Origin: Patiria pectinifera
Lineage: Eukaryota > Echinodermata > Asteroidea > Valvatida > Asterinidae
DNA: 64,000 nt
Direction: 5' to 3'
NCBI GenBank assembly: GCA_029964075.1
Contig: CM057135.1
Span: forward strand, 9,140,863-9,204,862
Part shown: positions 21,411 through 33,200 of the stretch, one piece after another
Layout: each line of letters starts with the position of its first letter
Numbering within the stretch: position 1 is the first letter of the stretch
Translations under genes and position numbers: made by a program
Notes under the pieces: generated by a model
Databases searched by the model: none
Told to the model about the DNA's origin: nothing
What the model saw: the letters and a program-made list of their open reading frames with translations, nothing else

Positions 21411-22007
21411 TAGCTCGTAACTAACTGGAGGTTCGGTGTATACGACGAATTTACTATATTTCACATCTCTCAAACGTCGTTTTATATAATCTCGTTCTTT
21501 AATGGGTACGACGTCATTTTCGTCTAACGCTTGATCAAACGATGTTTTATCTTTGCAGTAAAATAATGCCAACCAAGCCGTGTTTTCTCTATAATCTTTT
21601 AAAACGCTGTTGTACTTTTGAGTCAATAACCAACAGCTGTGATTTACGTGTCTTCCGCTAAACGCCATCTTGCTTAGCGCGCACGTCTTTTTACGATATT
21701 TAATCTCTTGATCCGAAGAGCAATCGTCCACGATAAACAGCGTAGCAACACCTTCGAATATTTTCCTGTAAAAATCGATCGCTTCGTTGAGCGTCATCTT
21801 GTACAATTCCGGATCGCAGAGGTATACCTCGGGATCTGCTTGAATCCACTTTCTTTCGATGTACGTTTTGTTTTTAAATATGGTAGGGCACATGATGACT
21901 ATCGCTTCAAATGTATTTTTATAGTCTGACTCTAACAGATCCAAAATCCATTTGGTTTTGCCCGAATTTGTTTTGCCGACGATTAAAGCGCAATGCGGTT
22001 GTGTCAT
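21402..22007 (-). CDS. Polinton packaging ATPase (A32/FtsK-HerA type)
   Basis: An intact 201-aa frame from ATG at 22007. Walker A is GKTNSGKT at residues about 11-18 and Walker B is TLFIVDDCS at about 94-102. A later Gln-Lys motif (WLLTQKYNSV) fits the sensor region. The length is usual for Polinton and adintovirus-like genome-packaging ATPases, which drive element DNA into the capsid. Only 22 bases separate it from the end of the capsid gene, a tight virus-like arrangement on the same strand. Unlike the polymerase and integrase it has no internal break, so it may be the best preserved gene of Polinton 1. The C-terminus reads into a tandem repeat. Confidence 0.88.
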   Translation of the reverse strand: MTQPHCALIVGKTNSGKTKWILDLLESDYKNTFEAIVIMCPTIFKNKTYIERKWIQADPEVYLCDPELYKMTLNEAIDFYRKIFEGVATLFIVDDCSSDQEIKYRKKTCALSKMAFSGRHVNHSCWLLTQKYNSVLKDYRENTAWLALFYCKDKTSFDQALDENDVVPIKERDYIKRRLRDVKYSKFVVYTEPPVSYELLE

Positions 22008-22029
22008 TTTAATCTAACGATAGTTTAAC

Positions 22030-23071
22030 TTAACAGAGATTTAAAATTTCCGTCTTCCAAGCATCCATGACTAAAAAGACGTACATCGTGAGGTCACCTT
22101 CAGTTTCGGCTTCTCTGGTAAATTGAATGTTGATGCCTCCTCCGTCTCCGAGTTTTCTACCGGATCCGGGAGCGGAATTGTCGTCGTTACTTCTAAAATC
22201 GAGCCACAGACCGTACTTGTTTTTTAGATAGTCTCGGAGGTCACAACCTGTCATATTTAAGTCTTTAGCTACTCCGCGCCCGCTTTCGGTATCGCTGTCT
22301 CCAAAGAACTTAATAATTTCGTTCCAGTGTTGGTACTGAAACATGCCTTGACTGTAGAGTTGATTGGGTTTACCTTCTACAGTCACCGATGTTTTGGTTA
22401 GTTTTGGATTATAAAATCGCTGCGGATTTTTCTCAGTGGGATCTTTAAACAAAAACAAAATACCCTTGAGACTCCTGATGGGTTGATTGACGCTGACGTT
22501 CCAAAGCGTGTCCGATTTGTTGACGGATCTAACTTCTAGCGAGTGGATTTTATCAAACAGATATTGCATTAACCCCTTGTGTTTATTCCTGATGGTGATA
22601 GCTAGGTCTCTGTTGGTCACCACTTCGTATTCGAGAGACAAGTCTGAGACACTGTACATCGCCGCCGTATCTGAACTGCTGACTACTTTATCGTGATCGT
22701 TAAACTTTATCTCGTACGTCAGAGGTTGTTTTAAACCGCTTGGGTAAAAAGGGTGATGCGAAGTCAGTATGTCAATGTCTAGGGGAATACAATATCTGTT
22801 ACCATAGGCATCCGCGATAGCTTGATCTTTACCGCTGTTGGCGCCCGCGTTAGCATCTTGAGCCCCCCGTTCTTAGTTTAGACACGTTTTCTTTTTCTAT
22901 GCCTGAGTACGCCATGTTTCGAGTCGTCGAGCTGTTGAGCCAATTGTCTTTAAAGTTGTGATACACGTCGGCGTGACGATAACTCACGATTTCGTGACCT
23001 TGAAGCCTGACGCTGATTTCGCTGACTAAATTTCTGGCTAAATTGCTAAAAATGGTTCTATTGTTGTCGCC
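22030..23071 (-). pseudogene. Major capsid protein, 3' part, split by the 17-kb transposon
   Basis: The frame runs from the insertion point to a stop at 22030. It has features of Polinton/adintovirus double jelly-roll capsid proteins: SLEYEVV, QPIRSLKGILFLFKDP, FYNPKLTKTSVTVEG, PNQLYSQGMFQ, then a C-terminal MYVFLVMDAW segment. A frameshift lies near 22865 at a C/G run; upstream of it, NLARNLVSEISVRLQG continues in another frame. The 5' part of the gene lies at 40083-40294, on the far side of the nested transposon, and one copy of the 6-bp duplication fits in frame between the two halves. The protein would form the particle shell. This copy cannot be made. Confidence 0.82.
23066..23071. repeat. 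Target site duplication GTCGCC, left copy
   Basis: GTCGCC immediately precedes the left end of the nested transposon. The identical copy is at 40083-40088. It is part of the capsid coding sequence. Confidence 0.92.
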
Positions 23072-23094
23072 TATGGCACGCCAAAGCGGAATTT

Positions 23095-23605
23095 ATTCAA
23101 CATTTTAAAAATATGTCAACATTTCAAAAACGTATGTCAACATTTTAAAAATATGTCAACATTTCAAAAATATATGTCAACATTTCAAAAACGTGTGTCA
23201 ACATTTTAAAAATATATGTCAACATTTCAAAAATATATGTCAACATTTAAAAAATATATGTCAACATTTCAAAAACGTATGTCAACATTTTAAAAATATA
23301 TGTCAACATTTTAAAAAAATATATGTCAACATTTCAAAAACTTGTCAACATTTAAAAAATATATGCCAACATTTAAAAAAAATATATGTCAACATTTCAA
23401 AAACTTGTCAACATTTAAAAATTATATGCCAACATTTTAAAAAGATCTGTCAACATTTAGAAAAAAAATGTGTCAACATTTTAAAAATATGTCAACATTT
23501 TAAAAATATGTCAACATTTAAAAAAAATATGTCAACATTTTGAAAAATATATGTCAACATTTTAGAAAAATATGTCAACTTTAAAAAAAATAATATTTGT
23601 TCTGA
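23095..23605. repeat. Left subterminal array of the nested transposon
   Basis: About 22 imperfect copies of a 20-27 base unit, TGTCAACATTT followed by A-rich bases and ATATA. A few solitary copies continue to 23770 with GTCAACATTTCG and GCCAACATTCACG. The right array is the same unit in inverse orientation. The plus-strand frame 23193-23543 is a repeat artefact. Arrays like this can serve as transposase binding sites. Confidence 0.9.
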
Positions 23606-23769
23606 TTAATTAACTAGAAATTACATGTCAACATTGCCAAAACTACCTACTACTTGTTGACAAATAAATGCGTCAACCCATCCTGGCCTGCGACAAAGTT
23701 CACCTAAAATACGCGTCAACATTTCGTTCAAAAATATGTGTCAACACTACCCGATGAAAAATATATGCC

Positions 23770-24130
23770 AACATTCACGTGACCGCGCGCGCTACGCGGT
23801 ATACGACGGAGTAGGTGCGCGAAGTATCGACGGAGTACATGTTCATGCGCGAAGTATGCGCTAGCACCCGGCAGGCGCGCAGGCAATGTGCTTTCGTTTT
23901 TCCATGGTGAGAATCAGCGAATAGGCTGGCACCTATGGTGCGGGTAATGAGGCTGTCCTTAATAAGGGAAGTGGGTACTAGGTACCATGCAACCATGTGC
24001 GAGTCGAGCGCGATCATCTGTCACAACACACTGCACTGTCACTAGCACTGACACTGACAGCATTGGACAGTGTTGTCACAATCGTTGTCACAATGTCAGG
24101 ATCTGTTGACGGCAGCCGGCAGAGAACTTC
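23770..24130 (+). promoter_or_regulatory. CpG-rich putative promoter of the element-borne ligase
   Basis: This is the only CpG-dense stretch near the left array: GACCGCGCGCGCTACGCGG, repeated CGCGAAGTAT and CGACGGAGTA words, then CACTGACACTGACAG repeats. It lies 70-430 bases upstream of the first coding exon (24204). There is no TATA box at a fixed distance. The call rests on position and composition only. Confidence 0.4.
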
Positions 24131-24203
24131 TTTTTATTGATTTACGTTAATATACTGTACATAAATTTACTGTACATACATAGCCTAAATATAAGTCAAG
24201 AGC

Positions 24204-27200
24204 ATGATGAACCGTGAAAGGTCAATGCCAACAAACGCCGAGGACTTTGAAGGGCTATTACAACAGCTAAGCAGGTCCAGCTCCACTACTGGAGCCCCGC
24301 AAGAGGTTAGGAACCTAGTGCAACAGATTGTTGCTCACCCCATCGTGGAGCAGTTGAGCCTGAGGCCAGTGCAAGGTACTGTTGTGTAGTTTATATTTGT
24401 TTTCGTCAGATTTTAGTTACGATGATAACCCTACGCCCTTTTTACATCATGTACATGGCTGTGTCGCGTGTCGTTTATCACGACAACGCTCTGGCAGAAC
24501 TAGCTGACTAGAGCCTGTCATGCGTAGATGGTAACGTGGGCCAGACGATAGACATTGAATCATGGAGAATAGAGAGAGACTTTGTTTCCTTCCTCCATGG
24601 TTAGGCATAGACAATAATGATAGACATGGGAACGCCGTGACGAGGTTTATGTGACGAAAACATCACCCTGTCTTGTAAGACACAGATTTGAGAGTGGTTT
24701 TTTAGGTTTTGCTTGAGCTGTAATTCAGTGAGTTTTAAATCTTTTTAGTTTTATTTTCATGTCAGTGGTTGGTGGGATATGATATAGAGCAGTTTCAATA
24801 TCTCAAATGGTGCCTTTAAAAGGCTAGGAAAATACAACATTTGCAAACATCAAAAAATAAAACTACCAAATCATTTTGAAATACCTTGCTGGACTGTTAC
24901 TAGTGAATGACAGTGTAAAGCATCCTGTAAAAATATGGCACCTGGTATACTCTCATTTTCAAGATATTTTTGTATCAATTTCCAACGCTGGTCGGCCGAC
25001 CAGCGTTTGAAAAACTGGCTTTTTTTTCAAATACTGGCCCCCATTGGCCATCGCACTTGTTTGCAATTGATTACACACCTACAAAAGGGGACAAGCCAGC
25101 TAAACTGTTTCCCTGATCTTACAATTCCCAAATGTATGTAAACTGCTCTGTTTCTTCTTAAATGGAGTCAGGGAACCAGACTACAGGAAAATGATTGTTT
25201 TTCTTGGTTTTTATAGCATTTTCGAACCCAAAACCTCAAAAAAGTCAGTGTAACCATATTCGCTATATATTTTCAACCCCCCAATTCCATCCATTTCTGA
25301 AAATTACAGCAAAAGCAAATGATGTACTCCCTTTAATGTATTTTAAATCAGTAGTTTCTGCACACATTTTACCTCAAGAAACTGTATGGGTCTGCTTTTA
25401 ATGTTGTTGTAAAGTTTATATGAAAACACAATTTGCCAAAGCTGTGTCGGCATGTTTTTCTTAGTTCATTATATATGAATACACATGTATTATTTGTTTA
25501 TTTGTTTGTATGAACTTCCTATGTATCACTTTATTTATAACTTTAAACATCTGTGTACCTTTATTTCAGGCTCTGGTGGTGGGGCCACCAGGACCACTAC
25601 AACCACCCTGACCAGCCAGACAATGGCACCCATGAATGTCATGAATGAGGAACTCGCTCGGGTTTTTCGACCAACTGGTGGCTTCAGAAGGAGGAGGAAT
25701 CATGCTGCTGCTGCAGCCAATGCTGCTGCTTCTGCTGGTACAAAGCAACCTGGTGCCACAGGAAAGCCAAAGAAAGGTGGGTAGACAGTGACAGGGGAGT
25801 GAGCAGATTTGAATGCGGGAGTTGGGGGAGGGCTGCTCGAAGCAGGTGTCAGTTGTCACCCAGCATGGCAATACGTAGTGCTAATTGACTTTTTGGGGCA
25901 AATGGAACGATATCATCTGCTCTTTTTTTTGGCGAATACCAGAATGATTGTTTCTAGGTAAAATTTAAAAAAATTGGGGTCGGTTACATTAGTTTTCGAA
26001 CTTATCACCGTCAAACCAGCTTCTATTTAAAAATGTCTATTTGTGTCACTTATCAAAATCTTGCTTGGAGATGTGAAAGATCAATGACAGAGATCAGTTA
26101 GTAGCCTATTAGCTAGCCTACTGGTAGCCGGATGCGGTTGATGGGGAGGTGGTTTAAATTTCTGTATCAGATCCAGGTCGACTTTCTGTAAGCGTTTGTT
26201 CTAGTGAAAACAGCCACCTCATTCCCTTTTTTCAAGTTGCCAGATCAGACCCAGATTGAATGTAAATGGGGTGTTTTGTATGCAAATATGATGACAAATC
26301 CACCAGACAAAGGGTCACTTTAACTTACATGTATAGTGTTGTTCCATTATTTATTTCAGTAAAGACAATCCAGAGGGATGTTGTTCTGCTAGATAGCATG
26401 ATGACTACAAAACCCTGTGATAAGCGGCTGCTGTATAGTGCAGGGAGAGTGGCTAACTGCGTCAAAATTGGATCTGACATGACAGAAATTAACTTCAGGG
26501 ATTTGATCTACTCATTATTCCGTGACAAACTGCTACATATGCCAATGCCAAAGTACGTATATTTCTGTGTGACATCTATATCTGTGTAAAGTAAGGTTAA
26601 TGCAATAAAATCACAAGATTTAGTTCATTGTAGATTGTAAGCTACATTCTCTGGTAGTGTGAACTGTGAGTAACAAGTATAACAACTGATTTTAGGTGAC
26701 TTATTTTTACCAAAAGAACAACCATTCACCCTCATTGATGATCAGTGATTTTTTGTTCATCGTTGGTAATGTAAAAACCTTTGTATCCAGGCTAACTATA
26801 ACGCTTTCTTGGCTTAGAACTGCCCCTTTATGGTTATGTTAGCCCCAAATTCTGGTGAGTTTCCCAAAATCCCCTGAGGCACTTGGAATACCCCAAAATA
26901 GGTAGTTCTGTTTTCAAAAGTGAGCTCCTCAAAATACCCCATCAAACTGTGGGAAAAGTTTCCTTCAACAAAGATTTTAATAATAGTTTCTCTCTAAATT
27001 GTCCTATTTTTTAGATTCCACCTCGTCAAGTGCGAACGAAATTCAATTGTGCAACCCAAATTCGCCGAGGCAACCAAAGTGGATGGTGAAACAGTAATCA
27101 GCATCTGTGGTGCAGGTCAAGTCTACGTCATGGCTACGGGTCAAATTGGTGACCAGTTTGACCCTTCCAGTTACAAAGACAAGGTATTGGGCATCACGCT

Positions 27201-30200
27201 TAGAATCCAATTGTGGTGGATTTGTATTCATAGATGTGGAATTTTATGTGGATATGTTTAGAATTTAGTAAACTGTTGAGAATTGCATTTTTAGAGTGTT
27301 TTAGAGGACACCAAATCGTATGTTGAATGGGAATGGAAATAATTGCCATAAGGCATTCATCAACATTCCTCCATGCAGGTCTATTGATGACAGAATTTAC
27401 TGCCTTTGTGCTGTAATTACATGTTTATGTACCAGTTGACCCCTATCTGCTCAATACATGGGCTGGTTGAAATTATTAACATTGCTCAGAAAAGCCGCAA
27501 TAGCATAAAAATAACAAACTTCCAGTGAAATAGCTCACATGTAGTAAAGTGACACTTGACAGCATGTGTAAGCTATTGCATGATTGTTTTGTTTATATTC
27601 AGGACATTCCTTCAGACGATGACGATAACGAGGATGGCCTGCCTGATATTTTCAGTTCAAGCAGGAGATCACGTGAAGAGGTAAAATGTGGATAGATTCT
27701 TAATTGCATCTATTTAATACTTGTGGGTTTTTTCCCCGTACCAATGTGTGTTGGCACTGTATGCTCAGTGGACAAATAATCCACATAGATTCATGACTGG
27801 CGTCGGATTCGAACCATAACCTCCTGCGGATTGCCGTGAATAATGCAAGATGTGGTTTTGTGCCGCTATCCATGGATTCAAATTGGCCACTCGTCATCGA
27901 CATGCTTGGTGGCTGAGTGGCTAAGGTGTCTGCACTAGAATGCAGGAGGTCGTGGGTTTGAATCTCACCTGAGTCAACACGGATTAGTTTGCCATTAAAA
28001 GGCTCAATGCATTGAACATAGGTACAGTGCTTAAGCACTTCGGGTACGGCAAAAAAAACCAACGATTTTATATTCTCTAAATCCATATCCCAAGACTGTT
28101 TGTTGCAATGACAGCATTTGTTTGTCTGTAATGCTATCTACATGTAGGGTGAACCATTTGGGACTACCCGCACAGACACTGTGATTCAACAGCCAGACAC
28201 ACCGACTGTCAGTTTTCCGCGTCACACTCAGGTAACAAAAATAGGTTATTTCCAATACATTGCATTTCTCTCTCTAACAAGTTCTTACAGTTCATACCTT
28301 TTTCATCATTCATAAATTGTTCTTTGCATTTCACACTATACTTTTTAATAGATAGTATCAGCAGCCCAACATCATAAAAATGTTTACCAGACTTGTCAGC
28401 CCTAACAAAATATATCTTTCCAATGTTTGCATTTGGTTAAAACATGAGGTCAGTAATTGTACATTGTAGTTTGGCTAATGGTCCTCTGAGGTACTTTAGC
28501 AGTTTACAACAGTCGTAGTATTTTGTTTTATCCAGTGGGTGATTAATAAGCGAATGTCTTAACCAACAGCAAATCCTGACAGATAAATTCTTACTGCAAA
28601 AATGTCCAAACCATTTCAGGAACCTCCCTTGAAGTTGGCAAGCAAGAACCCTGCTTCTTATGAGGCTTATCTACAGGTTATGCAGTATGATGATGAAGAT
28701 GATGGCGATATCGCGATCGCAATCGAAAGAAGCCTGCAGGATATTGTTACACCTGAGTATGTTGAATATTTTCATTCACGTTCTTTCACTACAGAAATAC
28801 ATGGACACTCAACAAGTTTTCCCAAATGACCAAAAAGTGCAAGATTTAGCTTTAAAAATATCAGTAAAGTACGAAAGATGCACAGATTTCTACAGTTGAA
28901 ACTGTACATGTACCTCTGTCCTGCAAACAAATTTAAAATGTATCCTAAAGCTGTATTAAAACCAAATCTAAATGATTACATACATGAATTAGGAAGTACT
29001 GTTGAAGTACGACAGACATAGTGACATGAAAGCTTAACTGTAGGAACAAAAATTGAATGAACAATTTCCAAGTAGGCCTATATGTCAACTTGTTACTTTT
29101 TTTGTAACTTTTTACTGTAGCTTCCAGGGTATATGCATTACATGTTGTGCTGATAAGCATTCAATGTACATGCAGCTTGTTACAGAAAGCAAACAAATGC
29201 ACAGTGTTATATCTTACCTTACAATACGAATTGCTGGGATTGATTTTTAAAAGCCTTTCTTTTAAGGATAGGTTTTTAACACATATATTTTCTTCATGAA
29301 TCCAAGTTGAAGATACATTTAAGGCAGCCTACATAGTACTAGTTGTTTTCAAATCAGTAGCAGTTGAGACCAGGTTCTCGGTGTCAAGACCGTGTCAAGA
29401 CTTTGTTTTGGTCTCAGTCTCAATCTCGTTTTCGGTCTCATCCTGCCAAGTCTTGTTCTCGGTCGTCTCGGGCTCTGACAAGCTGGAAAAAACTGGAGCA
29501 TTTATATCCAACATTCTGTTTGATATCCTTTCAGACCTTCTCCTGATGACCTGCTGCAGATTAAGGGTAATCTGTGTAAATATATTCAAGGAGACATCAT
29601 GAACATCATTATACAGAGAAAGCGGATTGGCCGGTCAACATTGAGGGCGATAACATCTGATGAATTTTCCTTTTGGCGGCCCCTTCAGGTGACTTTCTCA
29701 GGGGAGGAAGCTGAGGATGAAGGGGGACCACGCAGAGAATTCTTCAAGTAAATACAACAATCCTTTGTATTCACTAATCCAAATGATACATTTCAGTTTT
29801 GACATTACTTTGAGATTGCAGCTCATTGGCAATTCAGGCTTCCTAACCAAATCAAGAGATTGATTTATACATGGCCATTACATGGCCCTGCAAAACTTGT
29901 GCCTGTCTTAGTGGTCAAACAGTTAAGACATTTCCTCCAGATTGCATGAGGTTTGTAGTCCAGGAGCAAAATCCTGAAAGCCCTCTGGTTTAATAAGTTG
30001 TTTCATGCAACATTTCCTACATCTACAGTTTTCCATCAAAGGATGGTAGAATGCATCCTTTAGAACATTTGAAGGTACTATGAGCATATTCCCAAGAAAT
30101 ATAATAAAAAGGTTACTCAAAACTACTAATGTGTAATAGGTCTGACATCATTGGATGCATAATACACTCTTTAGAACATTCATAGGTACTATGGCGTCTC

Positions 30201-33200
30201 AAATTGTCATATCAGTTTTGTGCTGGTCCGTGGTTCTGGACTATTGTTTTGAGTAAACCTGGTATGCTGTAACTTTGTTACGTTTGGTCATTGAAGAAAA
30301 ATATTAAAATTTAATTCATCTTCAACATGAAAGTTCAAAAAGCCCGCTCTTGCACATTATTTGCTTACACTTTTCAGGCTTTTGATGCGTGAGGTTATGA
30401 CAGGAATGGGAGTTTTCGAAAGTACCACTAAACCGGGAATGGTTACTTTCACGTGCAGCTTGGAACTATTGCGCATGGAAACATACAAGCAAGCAGGGGA
30501 GTACGTATTGTGGAGCATTGCCCAAGGGGGACCTGGCCTAAAAGCACTGTGCCCTTCCACATATTCATCCATGATGGTCAATACTGTGTATCCGGAAGAC
30601 ATTAAGTACCTGTCAGATGAGATAACCAGAAATAACTTGATGGAGGTAAGTTAGAAGTATAGAACATCCTAATTAAACATACAGTATTATTAGTGGTACT
30701 GCTGTTTTTTTAAGGTACTTGTTAGCCTCCATCAGGTGGCTCTGGTAATAATCTCATTCGTGATTTTTTACTTAACACATTTTTGTTTAAAGTAGTAATT
30801 CAAAATAATAATAATACTCGGTTCTTATATAGCGCTGGTATCCATCAAACAAGAGATGATCAGATGATCACACTTACATGGCGCCCTGAGGCAACCATTC
30901 AATGTGGGACCACAGGGACAAACCTCTACTCTTTACGGAGGTGTCTTGGTTCTTAAACAACCGTGCACTGATCTTAGCACACCGGACCTACAGCTTAACG
31001 TCCCATCCAAAGGACATGACCCTAACAATGATGTGCATGGGTCTTTTATATGCCTCTTTTATATACTGATCTCATTCAGCCGCGCAGCCACGAATAATCC
31101 AAAATGATTCTTGTAGTGGTCAGTAGGTGCAGTGGTGGATCCTGCAGGAGCCAGATTGGGCAGGAGCCAGAGTGGGCGTGCCCCCCACCCCTCCCGGCCA
31201 ATGTTATTTTAACATGTACATGTATAACAAACTCATACGCCACATTTTTTTAAAAGGCTTTGTGTACGGTTAAAGTAAAAGGTCACCTAGTGGTCAACAA
31301 TAGTCATTGTCGGTGGCATACATGTATAAACACCCAGCTGATATTTGTGCTTCGTGAAGCACAGTCATCCTGCTCTAAATGATCTTCTGTTTATTCTCCT
31401 GTTAAACAAAAAAAATTGCATTCACTTGATGCACGGACCTCGGAAACACTCACCCATTCCCGCCCCAACTCATCTCTATAAATGTGACACTTTGTTGGGA
31501 TTTTTCCAGTACAGGAATTAATGTAGTCTTTTAGTTTAGTCGAATTGTTGTCATTGGGTAATTTTGCTTTTTCCGCCACCTGAAATGTCTTGATCAAGCT
31601 GAATAATATGTCACTTTTTATTTCCCTCCCATTTACTTTCAGAAAAGTACAATTTTAAATATCTGAACTATCAGAAAGATGCCTACCATTGTCATGTTCA
31701 TCATTTTATTTTACAGTTGCATGCCTGCTCACAGCAGCAGGAGTTTGCCCAAATAGTGACAAAACAGGCCGACTGGCTAATTGAAAGAGGAGTTACCAGA
31801 TTGCACAACCTGCAGTTGGAACAGGATCGCGACATTCTAGTAAAGGATCTGCTCATGCACGAAGTGTACTACAGGTAAACACTGTCCCCACACAGGTTTA
31901 TGTAGGACTACGGGTACAGAAATTACCCCCACAATAGCTTTGGGTCTTTACCCTAGAGATGAAAGTTTCATTCTGCAGTAAGTTAAAGGTACACATCGGC
32001 TTTGACTGTGAGCAACAAGCACTTCATAACAATAGAGTAATACAATTTAAATGGTCTCATATTTTTGGTCTCATTTTAGGTAAGGTTTACTGTATATTTT
32101 TTATTTATTTAACATTTGTGTGCTGGACTGTGTGCTTGTTTGTTTCTCTGGCTATTTGTCAGTTTTGGGCTGTTTTGCAGTCGGTCTGTTTGTGTTTTTG
32201 TTGGCTTTTTGTGAACTTTTCACTGTAAACATTTTGGAAATCAGATAATGTAATACTTATTGTAAATGTTTGTTGTCTCATTTGACGGTTTTATATAAAT
32301 TCTGTTTTAAACATTTTTTTTTTTAACTATTGTTAAGTGCCTAGGAGCATATTTTATGGATCGGTGCAATATAAATGTTTATTATTATTATTGTTATCGT
32401 TATTAAGGCTGTCTTGATTTTTAATTAAAAATGTCATAAATTTATGACATATCATTAAGAAAAAACGTGAATTTGTCAAGGGTTGGCGTATATAATATCA
32501 GTTGCGATATAACCTGCATGCCCTCATGGTGCCTGCAACATGAGCCATCACAAACCCTGCCAATCGCCTGGACACCGTACCAAAAATGCACAGCAAGGAG
32601 CTTTCCGTAGTGTAGTTCCTGGGCATGCCCGATTGTGTTTCTACACACTTGACCCACGCACTAAACATGAGATGTGGATGAATCAAACTTTTTTGAGAGT
32701 CGAATACAGATTCGCAAGTTGCGATTCTGACTGTAACTTTGGAATCGGGTAGATTTAACAAGGTGGATTCGCCCAATGTCGACATTATAAAAATGCTGCC
32801 ATTCAGCAATACGATAAACTGATTCTACCTTTTGTCATTTATGTTTTCATACATTGGTTAAACGGAGTGCAGCCAGCTGCAATGCAATTTCTACAGGGTC
32901 TTGGGCCGTTAAAGGAGATGATAAAGGACAACACAGCTGCAGGTGCAGCTTTGTTGGTATTCGACGAGAAGCCATTGACCATGGGTGACCTGAGGAAGCT
33001 GTACAAAGTGCAATATTCTGAGGAGGGCTCCAACAACCGCACCTTGGAGGAGGACACTGTATACTCCTTCTTAGTCTTTACACAGACTTGTGATGGTAAA
33101 TACATATTTCTACTTAAAAATCACAATTTGATTGATCATCCAAAGCGCATTCCTTGGAACCTCATTGATTTTTGCAAGATGTGTGTTGCATGATGCAATT

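Noticed and set aside
23193-23543. 116-codon plus-strand frame rich in CQHFKN repeats
   Set aside because: It is a translation of the left subterminal array, and the mirror frame at 39754-39942 is the same artefact.
23095-23605. Regularly spaced repeats that resemble a CRISPR array
   Set aside because: The units are adjacent with only A/T-run variation and no unique spacers. No cas genes are present, the context is eukaryotic, and the array is mirrored at the other transposon end.
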